A stretch of 64,000 nt of DNA, taken from Pseudohongiella spirulinae (GTDB lineage: Bacteria; Pseudomonadota; Gammaproteobacteria; Pseudomonadales; Pseudohongiellaceae). The notes beneath the pieces were generated by a model, which made no database searches, was not told where the DNA came from, and saw only the letters and a program-made list of their open reading frames with translations. Positions within the stretch are counted from its first letter, which is position 1, and every line of letters begins with the position of its first letter. The translations under genes were made by a program, and so were the position numbers. Where the stretch lies: NCBI RefSeq assembly GCF_001444425.1, contig NZ_CP013189.1, positions 186,001-250,000 of the forward strand, written 5' to 3'. Of this stretch, positions 16,749 to 25,043 are shown piece after piece.

Positions 16749-17465
16749 GTGCTAATAGGAGATGTGCTTTTAGTTACTGGAGATAACAAGTTATCTTCAG
16801 GGCTGGTGGCCGCGCAGAAAGCAATTTACAAGAATTCCATTTCTAGCCATGTTGAACTTGGGCTAGGCGATGGCACGTTTGTGCATGCCACCGGCGATGG
16901 TGGTGTCCACGTAACCTTCATTCTGGATGAGCTTGTGCAGTGTAAGGATGAATGGAGAGCCATTCGACTAAAGGGGATCTCAGAAGATCAGCAAGAAGAG
17001 CTAGGCAAGGCCGGCCTCTACTTTCTTAGGCAAGATTACAACAAGATTTTTATGGGATCGGGAAATGACCATTCTTCCTTTTGCTCTGAATTAATCGCGA
17101 AAGTATATGAGAAAGCAGGCATAAGTATTCTGGATAAGAAAAAGCCGAGCAAGGTTGCCCCCGCCCATTTTGACAAGGAAGCTGACCAATTATCTGACTG
17201 GGAAGATGTTACTGATGAGTACAAAGAAAGGCTGAAGGAAATTGAGGCCAATCCTTTCCCTTATAGACTGGCGTGCGGGACTATAAAGGCATCAATGGCC
17301 AAGCGCCATATTACTAGCGGCGGCAGAGAAACCATATTCAAAGCTATGGAGATGATGGCAGAAAAAGAGGGAAATCCTCGGCTTAAGGAAATCGTAGATG
17401 AAGTTAAAAAGGATCTTCGAGAAAAAAGAGTCCTCCATTTTTGGGATGAGAATGACCAAAACTAA
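16749..17465 (+). CDS. Cassette 11: NlpC/P60-like (YiiX/YebB) cysteine amidase-fold protein
   Basis: 238 residues; GTG 16749 after GGAGG at 16740-16744. GDVLLVTGDNKLSSGLVAAQK, SHVELGLGDGTFVHAT (His34) and SSFCSELIAKVYEKAG (Cys112) match permuted papain-like hydrolases. These cleave amide bonds in peptidoglycan, lipids or proteins. There is no signal peptide, so it acts in the cytoplasm or is released otherwise. The last 60 residues are charged and helical. Confidence 0.75.
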   Translation: MLIGDVLLVTGDNKLSSGLVAAQKAIYKNSISSHVELGLGDGTFVHATGDGGVHVTFILDELVQCKDEWRAIRLKGISEDQQEELGKAGLYFLRQDYNKIFMGSGNDHSSFCSELIAKVYEKAGISILDKKKPSKVAPAHFDKEADQLSDWEDVTDEYKERLKEIEANPFPYRLACGTIKASMAKRHITSGGRETIFKAMEMMAEKEGNPRLKEIVDEVKKDLREKRVLHFWDENDQN

Positions 17466-17531
17466 CAAGGCGCTGCTGTCGGGCAAACTTTACGCTGCGC
17501 TCCAAGTTTGCCGCAGAGCGCGGCGTTATGT
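17460..17531 (+). repeat. attC 11
   Basis: 72 bp. Inverse core AACTAAC 17460-17466 containing the stop of cassette 11, core GTTATGT 17525-17531. Confidence 0.9.
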
Positions 17532-17569
17532 TTCCGCCGGCTGACGCGTTGTTTCCAGGAAAACCAAAT

Positions 17570-17938
17570 ATGAATATTTTGTCGATAGATCATGTTCAGC
17601 TTACGATGCCCGCGGGCCAAGAATCAAAAGCGCGGGCATTTTATGGCGATGTTTTAGGTTTTTCCGAAGTCAAGAAACCAGAGGCTTTACAAGCACGCGG
17701 TGGTGTTTGGTTTGAATCAGGAGCAGTTAAGATACATTTGGGCGTTGAAGATGATTTTCTTCCAGCAAAAAAGGCGCATCCTGCACTTGTTGTAAGTGAT
17801 CTAAATTCGCTCATGGGATCACTTAAATCTAATGGATTCAATGTTACTGAAGATCACAATATACCCGGCGTTGAGAGAGCTTTCAGTAATGACCCCTTTG
17901 GCAATCGAATTGAGTTTATCCAAAATTATTTGGGCTAA
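17570..17938 (+). CDS. Cassette 12, gene 1: VOC (glyoxalase-fold) protein
   Basis: 122 residues from ATG 17570. ILSIDHVQLTMPAG, ARAFYGDVLGFSEVKK, VWFESGAVKIHLGVE and FSNDPFGNRIEFIQ are the two beta-alpha-beta-beta-beta halves of the vicinal oxygen chelate fold with metal-site His and Glu. Members include lyases, dioxygenases and resistance proteins; the substrate is unknown. It shares the cassette with the DUF4440 gene 58 bases downstream. Confidence 0.85.
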   Translation: MNILSIDHVQLTMPAGQESKARAFYGDVLGFSEVKKPEALQARGGVWFESGAVKIHLGVEDDFLPAKKAHPALVVSDLNSLMGSLKSNGFNVTEDHNIPGVERAFSNDPFGNRIEFIQNYLG

Positions 17939-17996
17939 AATGTGTGCCCGAGCAGCAATAGCGACTTGTGAAGCCTGAAAGGAAAAATACCGCACA

Positions 17997-18371
17997 ATGT
18001 TTGAATCTGTCGTCATGCTGGAAATTGAGTTGCACGATCCGTCTGTGCGCAGGAACATCGCACGACTAGAAGAGCTATTGCATGACGACTTTATTGAGAT
18101 AGGGCGCTCAGGAGCTATCTATGACAAACAGCAGGTCATGAGTCTGTTAATGTCAGCCGCGCCAGTTGACGTCGTCTCACAGGACTATGTGGAACATTTA
18201 GCCGGAGATGATCTGATGTTGATAACATACCGAAGTGCGCACGTGGACTCTGAAGGCGTTCTTACAAACTTTGCGCGCAGATCTTCTCTTTGGCAACAAT
18301 CGGGCAGTGGTTGGAGGCTCAGATTCCATCAAGGAACACCGACAGATGCATTCGATAAGAATAAAACATAA
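17997..18371 (+). CDS. Cassette 12, gene 2: DUF4440/NTF2-like protein
   Basis: 124 residues. LEELLHDDFIEIGRSGAIYDKQQV, DYVEHLAGDDLMLITYRS and RRSSLWQQSGSGWRLRFHQGTP fit the DUF4440 branch of NTF2-like cone-shaped domains. No catalytic function is assigned. An AAGGA element precedes ATG 17997. The stop lies in the attC inverse core. Confidence 0.82.
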   Translation: MFESVVMLEIELHDPSVRRNIARLEELLHDDFIEIGRSGAIYDKQQVMSLLMSAAPVDVVSQDYVEHLAGDDLMLITYRSAHVDSEGVLTNFARRSSLWQQSGSGWRLRFHQGTPTDAFDKNKT

Positions 18372-18455
18372 CAATCCGCATCAATCGCTCCCGTTGGTCG
18401 CTGGGACAGCCAAAACGCTTCGCTTTTTTGGCCGCCCTTGTGCGGGGCGTTATGC
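18366..18455 (+). repeat. attC 12
   Basis: 90 bp. Inverse core ACATAAC 18366-18372, core GTTATGC 18449-18455. Same family as attC 35 and 59. Confidence 0.92.
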
Positions 18456-18477
18456 GGCCTAGCGACCCTCAGCGCCT

Positions 18478-19338
18478 ATGATCGAGACCAGATCGAAAAA
18501 TCGTAAAACCATAACAATGTCCGAGCTTGGCGATCGGGCAAGTGAAATAGACGACCTATACAAGGCAGAAGGGATAAAGCTTCATCCCCAGTCAGGTTTG
18601 ACCGAACTCATTAACGGCGCTCTTGAATTGGCCTCGTCTTCGAATAAGACGGGACAAGTCGCAGAAGGAGACATACTGCTCGGTCTGCATTTGGAAAGAG
18701 TTCATAAGGCTCTGATGCTTCTGAGAGGGCATGCGAAACGACAGCATTACCTGCGGAAACTTTGTACAGGCGATCTGCGATTTATGAATCGAACTCCCTC
18801 GCCAGCTAGAAATAGTCTATTTGAGCTGGAGGTTTGGCGCTCACTAAATGAGCTAAGAGCCGGTGCTGCAGAACTTGATGAGCCTGATGTCATGCTTAGA
18901 CTTCCATCAATGAATGTTGGAGTTGCATGTAAGAAAATTTATTCGAAGGCAAACTTTTCAAAGACAGTGTCGAACGCAGTAAAGCAAATACGGGCCAATT
19001 GCCCTGGGCTTGGGATCGTGGCATTCAGCATTGAAGACCTTTTCCCAGAAGGCGAGGGTGTAGGGGCTGACACTTTCGATGGCGCCGCGGACTTTCTTTC
19101 AGGCCAGTGTCATAATTTTTTAGCGGAGCACCAAGACATGTTCATTAAATACTTCAAAGGCAGCGACATCGTTGGCGCCTTGGCAGTCGCATCCACCATC
19201 GTGGACATAAGAATTGAAAAGCCACGCTATTCCAATATGCAACAGTGGCTCTTGTGGTCTGCACCAGAACTTAACGAAAACGCCCAGAATGCGGTATCTC
19301 ACTTACGAAAACTTATTGGACAAGTTAAGTCCGCATAA
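18478..19338 (+). CDS. Cassette 13: hypothetical, divergent PD-(D/E)XK-like fold
   Basis: 286 residues. SLFELEVWRSLNEL, EPDVMLRL and VGVACKKIYSKANF resemble the nuclease pattern E..D..ECKR, but Ala150 stands where the active-site Glu of ECK would be, so catalysis may be lost. The N-terminal part holds helical segments (ILLGLHLERVHKALMLLRGH). The nuclease-fold assignment is inference. The stop is in the attC inverse core. Confidence 0.6.
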   Translation: MIETRSKNRKTITMSELGDRASEIDDLYKAEGIKLHPQSGLTELINGALELASSSNKTGQVAEGDILLGLHLERVHKALMLLRGHAKRQHYLRKLCTGDLRFMNRTPSPARNSLFELEVWRSLNELRAGAAELDEPDVMLRLPSMNVGVACKKIYSKANFSKTVSNAVKQIRANCPGLGIVAFSIEDLFPEGEGVGADTFDGAADFLSGQCHNFLAEHQDMFIKYFKGSDIVGALAVASTIVDIRIEKPRYSNMQQWLLWSAPELNENAQNAVSHLRKLIGQVKSA

Positions 19339-19437
19339 CAAACCGATCCTGAGCGACAAAAGTATGTCGTCATGCCTTTTGCAAAAGGCGCAAAAGCCAC
19401 GCCAACATACTTTCGCGCCAGATCAGGGGCGTTAGAT
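19333..19437 (+). repeat. attC 13
   Basis: 105 bp. Inverse core GCATAAC 19333-19339, core GTTAGAT 19431-19437. Same family as attC 5 and 10. Confidence 0.92.
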
Positions 19438-19460
19438 TGCCTCCTAACAGGATGCGCTAT

Positions 19461-20078
19461 ATGAAAACACTTGCAAAGCTATGGCGAGAGGTACGATCAG
19501 CGAGTTCAGTTGCACTTGCAGAACTGGAATCCGCACCTGGACCTAAACCAACTTCCCAAATGTGCGAATTTCTCATCCTTGGCGAGGATCAACGTATAGA
19601 GCTACACTTGGGGGTCGACCCAATCGCACTGATCAGGAGTGTTTGGATGACTTGCGTCCACCGAAGGCGTCAGGGCGGATCGACAGTTGCCATGCAGTTG
19701 GTGCGTACAATAACACAGAGGTATGAGCGAACGATATGGCGCAAAATCAGCGAAATTGTCCTAGCAGTGCGCCTCACACATACGTTTGATCGGAAGGACA
19801 TTGCCCGTATTTATTTATGGGTGGCCTACTACGGCTGGAACATGCACGGATTCCAGCAGGCTTTCGAGGGGATATCGAAGGTCACTGACATCGACTCAAA
19901 AATCGGCGCGGCGAATCTTGTAGCGCGCCTCAAATACCCTCAACCACGTCATCAAAATGAACGGCAACTCGGCCGGATTAGCCTGAGAGTTCACCATCTT
20001 CTCGCGCTTGATTCGGGTACTACAAAACGCGGTACTTTCTCAGGCATTGCAAATCATGGAACCATTTCGAATTCCTGA
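19461..20078 (+). CDS. Cassette 14, gene 1: standalone GT51 peptidoglycan glycosyltransferase-like domain
   Basis: 205 residues from ATG 19461 (19452 is an alternative). LILGEDQRIELHLGVDPIAL (Glu42) is GT51 motif 1, RRRQGGSTVAMQLVRTITQ motif 2, and IWRKISEIVLAVRL and YLWVAYYGWNMHGFQQA follow as in MtgA and class A PBPs. No transpeptidase domain and no N-terminal membrane helix are seen, both unusual for an enzyme that uses lipid II. The 3' end overlaps the nucleotidyltransferase gene. Confidence 0.75.
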   Translation: MKTLAKLWREVRSASSVALAELESAPGPKPTSQMCEFLILGEDQRIELHLGVDPIALIRSVWMTCVHRRRQGGSTVAMQLVRTITQRYERTIWRKISEIVLAVRLTHTFDRKDIARIYLWVAYYGWNMHGFQQAFEGISKVTDIDSKIGAANLVARLKYPQPRHQNERQLGRISLRVHHLLALDSGTTKRGTFSGIANHGTISNS

Positions 20079-20724
20079 TCCGCTTCGTAATCTTAGAGGC
20101 GCACATCCAGAAGCGGAGGCGGTGCTTGCAGCCGCACGTAGTGGTGGGAATAGTTCATGTGTCGCATTGGCGCGGCTATGGCTGACGGAAGGAATCCCGT
20201 ATGCGTTCGCTGAGTGCCCGGCGGTTTTTGAGGTTCTGCGCGGATGGTTGGCGACCCGGCTCGACGTCGATCCTAAAGAAATTTCGCTTACGGGAAGCGC
20301 CAGAATCGGCAGCTCTATCTCGCCTGGTAAACAAGGAACTAAGTTCTCGCCAAATTCCGATCTTGACTTGTTTGTAGTGTCAGAAACATTGTTCGGAAAG
20401 TTGCGGGATGAGTTCAACCATTGGACTTACGAGTTCGATGGTGGGATCGTTAAAGCTGCGAATTCTCGGGAGCACGCTTTCTGGAAGGACAACGCTGCGC
20501 GCGGAATCGGGCTTCTGGCCCGCGGATTTATTGATCAAAAAATGATCCCAAATCTGCCCAATTATCCGACTGTGAAGAGCATTAGCCAGGGCATGTGGCT
20601 GTTGACAGAAAAACTACGGCTAACTGATGGGGCGCCAACGCCAACGCACGCATCCATCCGCTGCTATAGATCTTGGAATCATGCAATTCAGCAGATCTCA
20701 CTCAACCTAGGAAGCATAGCGTGA
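20056..20724 (+). CDS. Cassette 14, gene 2: nucleotidyltransferase (pol-beta fold)
   Basis: 222 residues from ATG 20056, overlapping the upstream gene by 23 bases; an in-frame start at 20008 would overlap more. SLTGSARIGSS (Gly80-Ser81) and SPNSDLDLFVVS (Asp102, Asp104) are the nucleotidyltransferase signature GS..D.D. The rest is unlike known CD-NTases or MNT antitoxins that I recognise. The overlap with the glycosyltransferase gene implies coupled translation and joint function. Confidence 0.75.
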   Translation: MEPFRIPDPLRNLRGAHPEAEAVLAAARSGGNSSCVALARLWLTEGIPYAFAECPAVFEVLRGWLATRLDVDPKEISLTGSARIGSSISPGKQGTKFSPNSDLDLFVVSETLFGKLRDEFNHWTYEFDGGIVKAANSREHAFWKDNAARGIGLLARGFIDQKMIPNLPNYPTVKSISQGMWLLTEKLRLTDGAPTPTHASIRCYRSWNHAIQQISLNLGSIA

Positions 20725-20743
20725 GTCTTTGGAGGAACTGGGA

Positions 20744-20860
20744 ATCTAACAAGCGCTTCCAGACCGACGCCAAAACCTTCGCGTTTTTGTGTTACTCGCT
20801 GCGCTCAAACATTAACAAAAAAACGCTACGGCTTTAGCGCAGCTGAAGCGGGCGTTAGGC
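20744..20860 (+). repeat. attC 14
   Basis: 117 bp. Inverse core ATCTAAC 20744-20750, core GTTAGGC 20854-20860. Same family as attC 15 and 19. Confidence 0.92.
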
Positions 20861-20879
20861 AGCACAATCGGTAACAGCG

Positions 20880-21674
20880 ATGGGTTCCAAAAAGCAAAAA
20901 AGAGAGAAATTTTTAGCAGAGCATCCCATCTGCTGTTTTTGTGGCGGCGGCTCCGAAGCTGAGGAGCCTGATCACATTCCGTCCAGGGCTATTTTTGATG
21001 ATAGGCAATGGCCTGAAGGGTTTGAATTTCCTGCTTGTGTCAGATGTAATCGCGCCACTCGTTACGATGAGGAAATAGTTGCCTTCATTTCTCGCCTTTA
21101 TCCTGATCCCGCCGGGGCAAAACGAACCGAGGATTTTAAGAAAATTTGCGAAACACTAGAAAGATACCGCCCTGATGTAATGGAAGAGATCAGGGGTACG
21201 GCGAATCAAAAGAAGAAGGCTTTGAAAGAGAATAATATCGCCCTTGAACCGGGCCAAGCTGCAGGCAATGCCCCGTTAATTCGTGTTGGTCCGTTGGTAA
21301 ATGAAGCAGTTACAAATTTTTCTAGAAAGTTAATACTTGCTTTGTATTACCAGCAAACGGGAACCATCCTTAACCATGACGCGGGAATAGCAATCCGATG
21401 GTTTTCGAATTTAGAAGTCGCTCAAGGCAAATTGCCAGCTGAACTAGCACAGTATATCCGGGGCTATCCTGACATAGTCCGATGCAATACAAGTCTGAAG
21501 GATCAATTCAGCTATGGATATACATTTTCTGACTGTGGCCGTTTGTCAATTTTTTTGGTGTTCTTTCGTAGGTCATTTACCATTGTGGGTGCGGTGAATC
21601 TAGATTCAGACAAATTTGACCTACCAGATATTGCCAAAATATTGAAACCATATAACCATCAAAGCGCAGCCTAA
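20880..21674 (+). CDS. Cassette 15: HNH-like zinc-finger endonuclease family protein
   Basis: 264 residues. ICCFCGGGSEAEEPDHIPSR and FPACVRCNR form the CxxC..DH..CxxC treble-clef zinc site of HNH-type nucleases. The remaining 200 residues are unassigned. Whether it cuts DNA is not shown, and the second catalytic His is not obvious. Two other cassettes (20 and 29) carry proteins with the same N-terminal plan. Confidence 0.75.
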   Translation: MGSKKQKREKFLAEHPICCFCGGGSEAEEPDHIPSRAIFDDRQWPEGFEFPACVRCNRATRYDEEIVAFISRLYPDPAGAKRTEDFKKICETLERYRPDVMEEIRGTANQKKKALKENNIALEPGQAAGNAPLIRVGPLVNEAVTNFSRKLILALYYQQTGTILNHDAGIAIRWFSNLEVAQGKLPAELAQYIRGYPDIVRCNTSLKDQFSYGYTFSDCGRLSIFLVFFRRSFTIVGAVNLDSDKFDLPDIAKILKPYNHQSAA

Positions 21675-21785
21675 CAAGCGCTTCCAGATTGACACCAAAA
21701 CCTACGCGACTTTGTGTTACTCGCTGCGCTCAAACAATAACACAAAGTCGCTCCGGCTTCGGTGCAACTGAAGCGAGCGTTAGCA
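21669..21785 (+). repeat. attC 15
   Basis: 117 bp. Inverse core GCCTAAC 21669-21675, core GTTAGCA 21779-21785. Confidence 0.92.
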
Positions 21786-21833
21786 CTCCTAGCCGGTACC
21801 AGACATATTTTGACTTAGTAAGGAACTGTAGTA

Positions 21834-22718
21834 ATGCCTACGCGTACAGTTGAACAGGGATTCATGGCCTTCCATACAAAAATAACACCTAGCGGTTATC
21901 AGTCAGGGAAAGCTACTTCACACAAGTCCTCAATCACATCAAGACTTGAAGCTTATTATGATTTGAATCAGTTGTTTTATTCCGGGTCAGCGAACAATGG
22001 GACCAATGTATCCAATTTGAGTGATGTAGATTTTTTTGCTTCGATACCAACTAATAAGTTAAAGCAAAACTCAACAACTAGCCTGCGAGAGATTAAAGAG
22101 TGCTTGCAAGATCGTTTTAAAAGCACACCTGTCTATGTTGATTCGCCGGCAGTAGTTTTGGACTTTGGTTCTGGTGACTGGGATACTGCTGAAGTGATAC
22201 CGGCTGATTTCATAGGAAAGACTAGTAAAGATAAGAATATTTACGATATCCCAGATGGCAACGGAGGGTGGATGAAGTCTAGCCCATCCACACACAATGC
22301 CTACGTTACTTATCATAACAATCGCTTGGGTAAGAAATTAAAGCCTCTCATCCGGTTTATGAAGGCGTGGAAATATTACTGTGAAGTTCCAATATCATCA
22401 TTTTACTTAGAGCTAAGAGTTACTAAATTGATGGAATCTGAAAGTTCAATAATATATGACATAGATTTGAACTCGATTTTTCAAAAATTAAAAAGCTCTA
22501 ATCTAGCAGCAATTCAGGATCCAGAAGGAGTTTCAGGCCTAATATATCCCTGCTCGTCAGATGCCCGAAAAATGACAGCTTTATCAAAGTTAAATACTGC
22601 AGCCACTAGATCACAAAATGCAAGGGATTCTGAGAGATCTGGGAGTGTGCGCGAGGCTTTTGAATGGTGGGATAAAGTATTTGCCTATAACTTTCCTAGC
22701 TACTATTACTCAAATTAG
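21834..22718 (+). CDS. Cassette 16, gene 1: CD-NTase (CBASS cyclic oligonucleotide synthase, SMODS type)
   Basis: 294 residues. The active site is visible: SGSANNGTNVSNLSDVDFF (Gly51-Ser52, Asp64, Asp66) and AEVIPADF with Glu120 as likely third metal ligand. IPDGNGGWMKSSPSTH and KLKPLIRFMKAWKYYCEVP are typical CD-NTase features. Such enzymes make cyclic di- or trinucleotides on phage infection. AAGGA precedes ATG 21834. The 4TM effector gene begins 11 bases downstream with no attC between. The cassette is AT-rich. Confidence 0.9.
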   Translation: MPTRTVEQGFMAFHTKITPSGYQSGKATSHKSSITSRLEAYYDLNQLFYSGSANNGTNVSNLSDVDFFASIPTNKLKQNSTTSLREIKECLQDRFKSTPVYVDSPAVVLDFGSGDWDTAEVIPADFIGKTSKDKNIYDIPDGNGGWMKSSPSTHNAYVTYHNNRLGKKLKPLIRFMKAWKYYCEVPISSFYLELRVTKLMESESSIIYDIDLNSIFQKLKSSNLAAIQDPEGVSGLIYPCSSDARKMTALSKLNTAATRSQNARDSERSGSVREAFEWWDKVFAYNFPSYYYSN

Positions 22719-22728
22719 AAATATCAAA

Positions 22729-23499
22729 ATGTCCAGAAGAATAGATCAAGTTGAGAAGTATTTTAAACCAGTGGAAGACCTTAATTCCTTAAGTGGAGTG
22801 CTTTTTTATATATCTGCGCTGTTTGCTATAGCAATTCCGCTGCTTAGCGGAAGGGTTGGCGAGACCATCTTTCAATATGCATCTATATTTTTTGTACTAA
22901 TGGTTGTTCTACATTCCATTTCTCAGGGTGTTAGCTCATTTTATTTTTTACCAAGAGCAGAAAGGGAAAGAAGAAAACAGCTACTATCCAATTCGCTGGG
23001 GGTTCCTTTGACGCACTCGCAGACCAATAATTACTATAACAATGAGAGAGAAGTTGGGCTGGAGCGACTGTCTGCAAACCTTATGGAAAACTCTTTTTTT
23101 GGCAAATGTTTATGCGCAGCAATGTTGAAGTCAGAGAGAATAAAGGTGGTTTTTTATTCACTGCTTCTACTATTTTCACTTTTGAGCCGCGATTCAGATT
23201 TGGGGGTCATCTTGGTTCTCACTCAGACATTTTTTGCCGGGGGTATTCTTCTAGGCTGGGTGAAACTAGAGATTTTGAGAATGAAGAATGAGCGGGTTTA
23301 TAGCTCTTTATATTCGCTTCACCTAAATCAGAACGGGCCATTTAATATTAATGAATCTGCCATTCTTTTAGATGAATTTGCGGAATATGAATGCGCAAAA
23401 TCTTCTGCATCTATCAAACTATCTAGCAAGGTTTTTCATAAGTTAAATTCAAGCCTGACAGAAGAATGGGAATCCATAAAAAGAACTGTTGGCCTATAA
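22729..23499 (+). CDS. Cassette 16, gene 2: S-4TM-type CBASS membrane effector
   Basis: 256 residues from ATG 22729. Four membrane helices are evident: VLFYISALFAIAIPLL, FQYASIFFVLMVVLHSI, KVVFYSLLLLFSLLS and VILVLTQTFFAGGILLGW. Between helices 2 and 3, SQTNNYYNNE and LSANLMENSFFGK match what I know of the SMODS-associated 4TM (S-4TM) effectors. It would open or disrupt the inner membrane when bound by the cyclic nucleotide. No Cap2/Cap3 accessory genes are present, so this is a minimal system. Confidence 0.82.
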   Translation: MSRRIDQVEKYFKPVEDLNSLSGVLFYISALFAIAIPLLSGRVGETIFQYASIFFVLMVVLHSISQGVSSFYFLPRAERERRKQLLSNSLGVPLTHSQTNNYYNNEREVGLERLSANLMENSFFGKCLCAAMLKSERIKVVFYSLLLLFSLLSRDSDLGVILVLTQTFFAGGILLGWVKLEILRMKNERVYSSLYSLHLNQNGPFNINESAILLDEFAEYECAKSSASIKLSSKVFHKLNSSLTEEWESIKRTVGL

Positions 23500-23508
23500 A
23501 ATCTAAGG

Positions 23509-23580
23509 TGCTAACAAGCGCATGTTGTCGGACTGGTTTTCCGCTGCGCTCCAATCCAGCCGCAAATGCGGGCGTTATGT
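23509..23580 (+). repeat. attC 16
   Basis: 72 bp. Inverse core TGCTAAC 23509-23515, core GTTATGT 23574-23580. Same family as attC 18 and 38. Confidence 0.92.
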
Positions 23581-23630
23581 GATAAGTCCGGCCGCAGTGA
23601 TTCAGAACGACAATAATATGAGGACGAAGC

Positions 23631-23858
23631 ATGTTGAGCAGGTTTATCGTTAAGTTTTATTCGGGTTTGCTAGAGGCATCGATGTGGATAATACTGATCG
23701 CATCTTTCCTTCTAGGTCTTTCCGAAGGTGGAGTAGTCCTTGGTGTTGGGCTAGCCCTGTTCGCATTTGTGCTTTGCGTTGTTTTCTTTGGGGCATTCTT
23801 TATTCTTGTGGATATACAGAAGCGCTTGCAGTCGATCGACGAGAAAACGAAGACCTGA
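23631..23858 (+). CDS. Cassette 17, gene 1: small two-helix membrane protein
   Basis: 75 residues. Two hydrophobic helices (WIILIASFLLGL and VLGVGLALFAFVLCVVFFGAFFILV) are followed by a charged end, QKRLQSIDEKTKT. No family is recognised. AAGCATG context gives a weak start signal. A second small membrane protein gene follows in the same cassette. Confidence 0.6.
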   Translation: MLSRFIVKFYSGLLEASMWIILIASFLLGLSEGGVVLGVGLALFAFVLCVVFFGAFFILVDIQKRLQSIDEKTKT

Positions 23859-23901
23859 TTGACGATCAGTGTGATCGCTGATGGTTAAACCACGGTGGAT
23901 T

Positions 23902-24231
23902 ATGAGTGCAGAAATTTTGTGGGGTATTGCTGGTTTTGTTATCGGCGCTCTGTCCGGCAGCTTCTTGAGCGCAGCTGGCAAAGATTTATATGATTTTGTC
24001 AAAAGACAATTAAAGCGATCCCATGAAGTAGAGCCTAGTTATGTATCAACCCTGTACCCGCCTCAGAATTGTGCTTGGATTCCTGAGGAAAACTTAAAGA
24101 ATAAGGAGAAGAATAAGTGGGGTTATCACCCGCACCCCGCTAGAGGCGGTAAATGCTTTCGTACTACTAGCAACTCAAAATTTCCGAAAAAGGAATATCT
24201 TATGGTTACTCCCAATGCCAAAAAGTTGTAA
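23902..24231 (+). CDS. Cassette 17, gene 2: small membrane-anchored protein
   Basis: 109 residues from ATG 23902 (GGTGG upstream); 23881 is an alternative. An N-terminal helix, LWGIAGFVIGALSGSFLSAAG, precedes a basic, proline-containing soluble tail (YPPQNCAWIPEE, KNKWGYHPHPARGGK). The family is unknown. It may work with the two-helix protein upstream. Confidence 0.55.
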   Translation: MSAEILWGIAGFVIGALSGSFLSAAGKDLYDFVKRQLKRSHEVEPSYVSTLYPPQNCAWIPEENLKNKEKNKWGYHPHPARGGKCFRTTSNSKFPKKEYLMVTPNAKKL

Positions 24232-24233
24232 TC

Positions 24234-24314
24234 ACATAACAAACCGCTCAAATTCGTTCCGCTTCGCTCCACCGGACGCTCACTGCGTTCGCGCCGTTTA
24301 GCGGAGCGTTAGGA
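24234..24314 (+). repeat. attC 17
   Basis: 81 bp. Inverse core ACATAAC 24234-24240, core GTTAGGA 24308-24314. The core overlaps an AGGAGG-like ribosome binding site for cassette 18. Confidence 0.9.
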
Positions 24315-24321
24315 GGAACGA

Positions 24322-24942
24322 ATGTCACAAAGTCGGAAATTTGTAGCTTTGATTCTCATCATATGCCTTGTCCATACAGTATCTGGGCAGTCGAGAGACA
24401 TCGAAGAGCTGTCAATCGTAGAGATTCGAAGCGAGTTGGATCAGATACTAACAAATGAGTTCAATAGAGCCACGGAGTGGGATCGAGTCACTGTTGCGCT
24501 CAAGAGAATCACGAGTATGTTCGAACGCCGCCCTGAGGCAGCACTGACACAGCTTGATATCTCACGTCCAGAGATGGAGATCATTCAATCCGTATTTGAA
24601 ACCTGGCTCCAGTCCAGCGATCGAGATGGTGACAATAGGATAGCCAAGATGTGCGAAATTTGGGAGGCGACGAGTCTAGTAGGAAGCGAGCGAATAGATG
24701 CGGCGCTATTGGCATACGAAAGGGAAGTATCAACTGGCTACTCTGACTTCAATCAACGCAAAGTGGAGCAATTGCTTGTAGAGCTTGAATCTCTGTTGTC
24801 GCCGGACTCATGGGAAAAGCTCTCATTGTATGTTGAGGATCAGTTGAGCCGTTCTTCCGGGAATGTCTCTCACTCATTCTTTACACGAACAGTCCGCACC
24901 TCCCAGAGCATAGAAGCGATGAACCTGCATTGTGGGAACTGA
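24322..24942 (+). CDS. Cassette 18: secreted hypothetical protein
   Basis: 206 residues with a signal peptide (FVALILIICLVHTVSG). The mature part is helical and charged. No motif is recognised. The ribosome binding site AGGAGG begins inside the attC core (GTTAGGAGG), so insertion into the array itself completes the gene's start signal. Confidence 0.7.
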   Translation: MSQSRKFVALILIICLVHTVSGQSRDIEELSIVEIRSELDQILTNEFNRATEWDRVTVALKRITSMFERRPEAALTQLDISRPEMEIIQSVFETWLQSSDRDGDNRIAKMCEIWEATSLVGSERIDAALLAYEREVSTGYSDFNQRKVEQLLVELESLLSPDSWEKLSLYVEDQLSRSSGNVSHSFFTRTVRTSQSIEAMNLHCGN

Positions 24943-24957
24943 CCAGTTTGAATCGAA

Positions 24958-25029
24958 TCCTAACAAGCGCATGTTGACGGACTGCTTTTCCGCTGCGCTC
25001 CAAATCAGCCGCAAATGCGGGCGTTAGGC
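24958..25029 (+). repeat. attC 18
   Basis: 72 bp. Inverse core TCCTAAC 24958-24964, core GTTAGGC 25023-25029. Confidence 0.92.
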
Positions 25030-25043
25030 GGAGGTCGCGCGTC

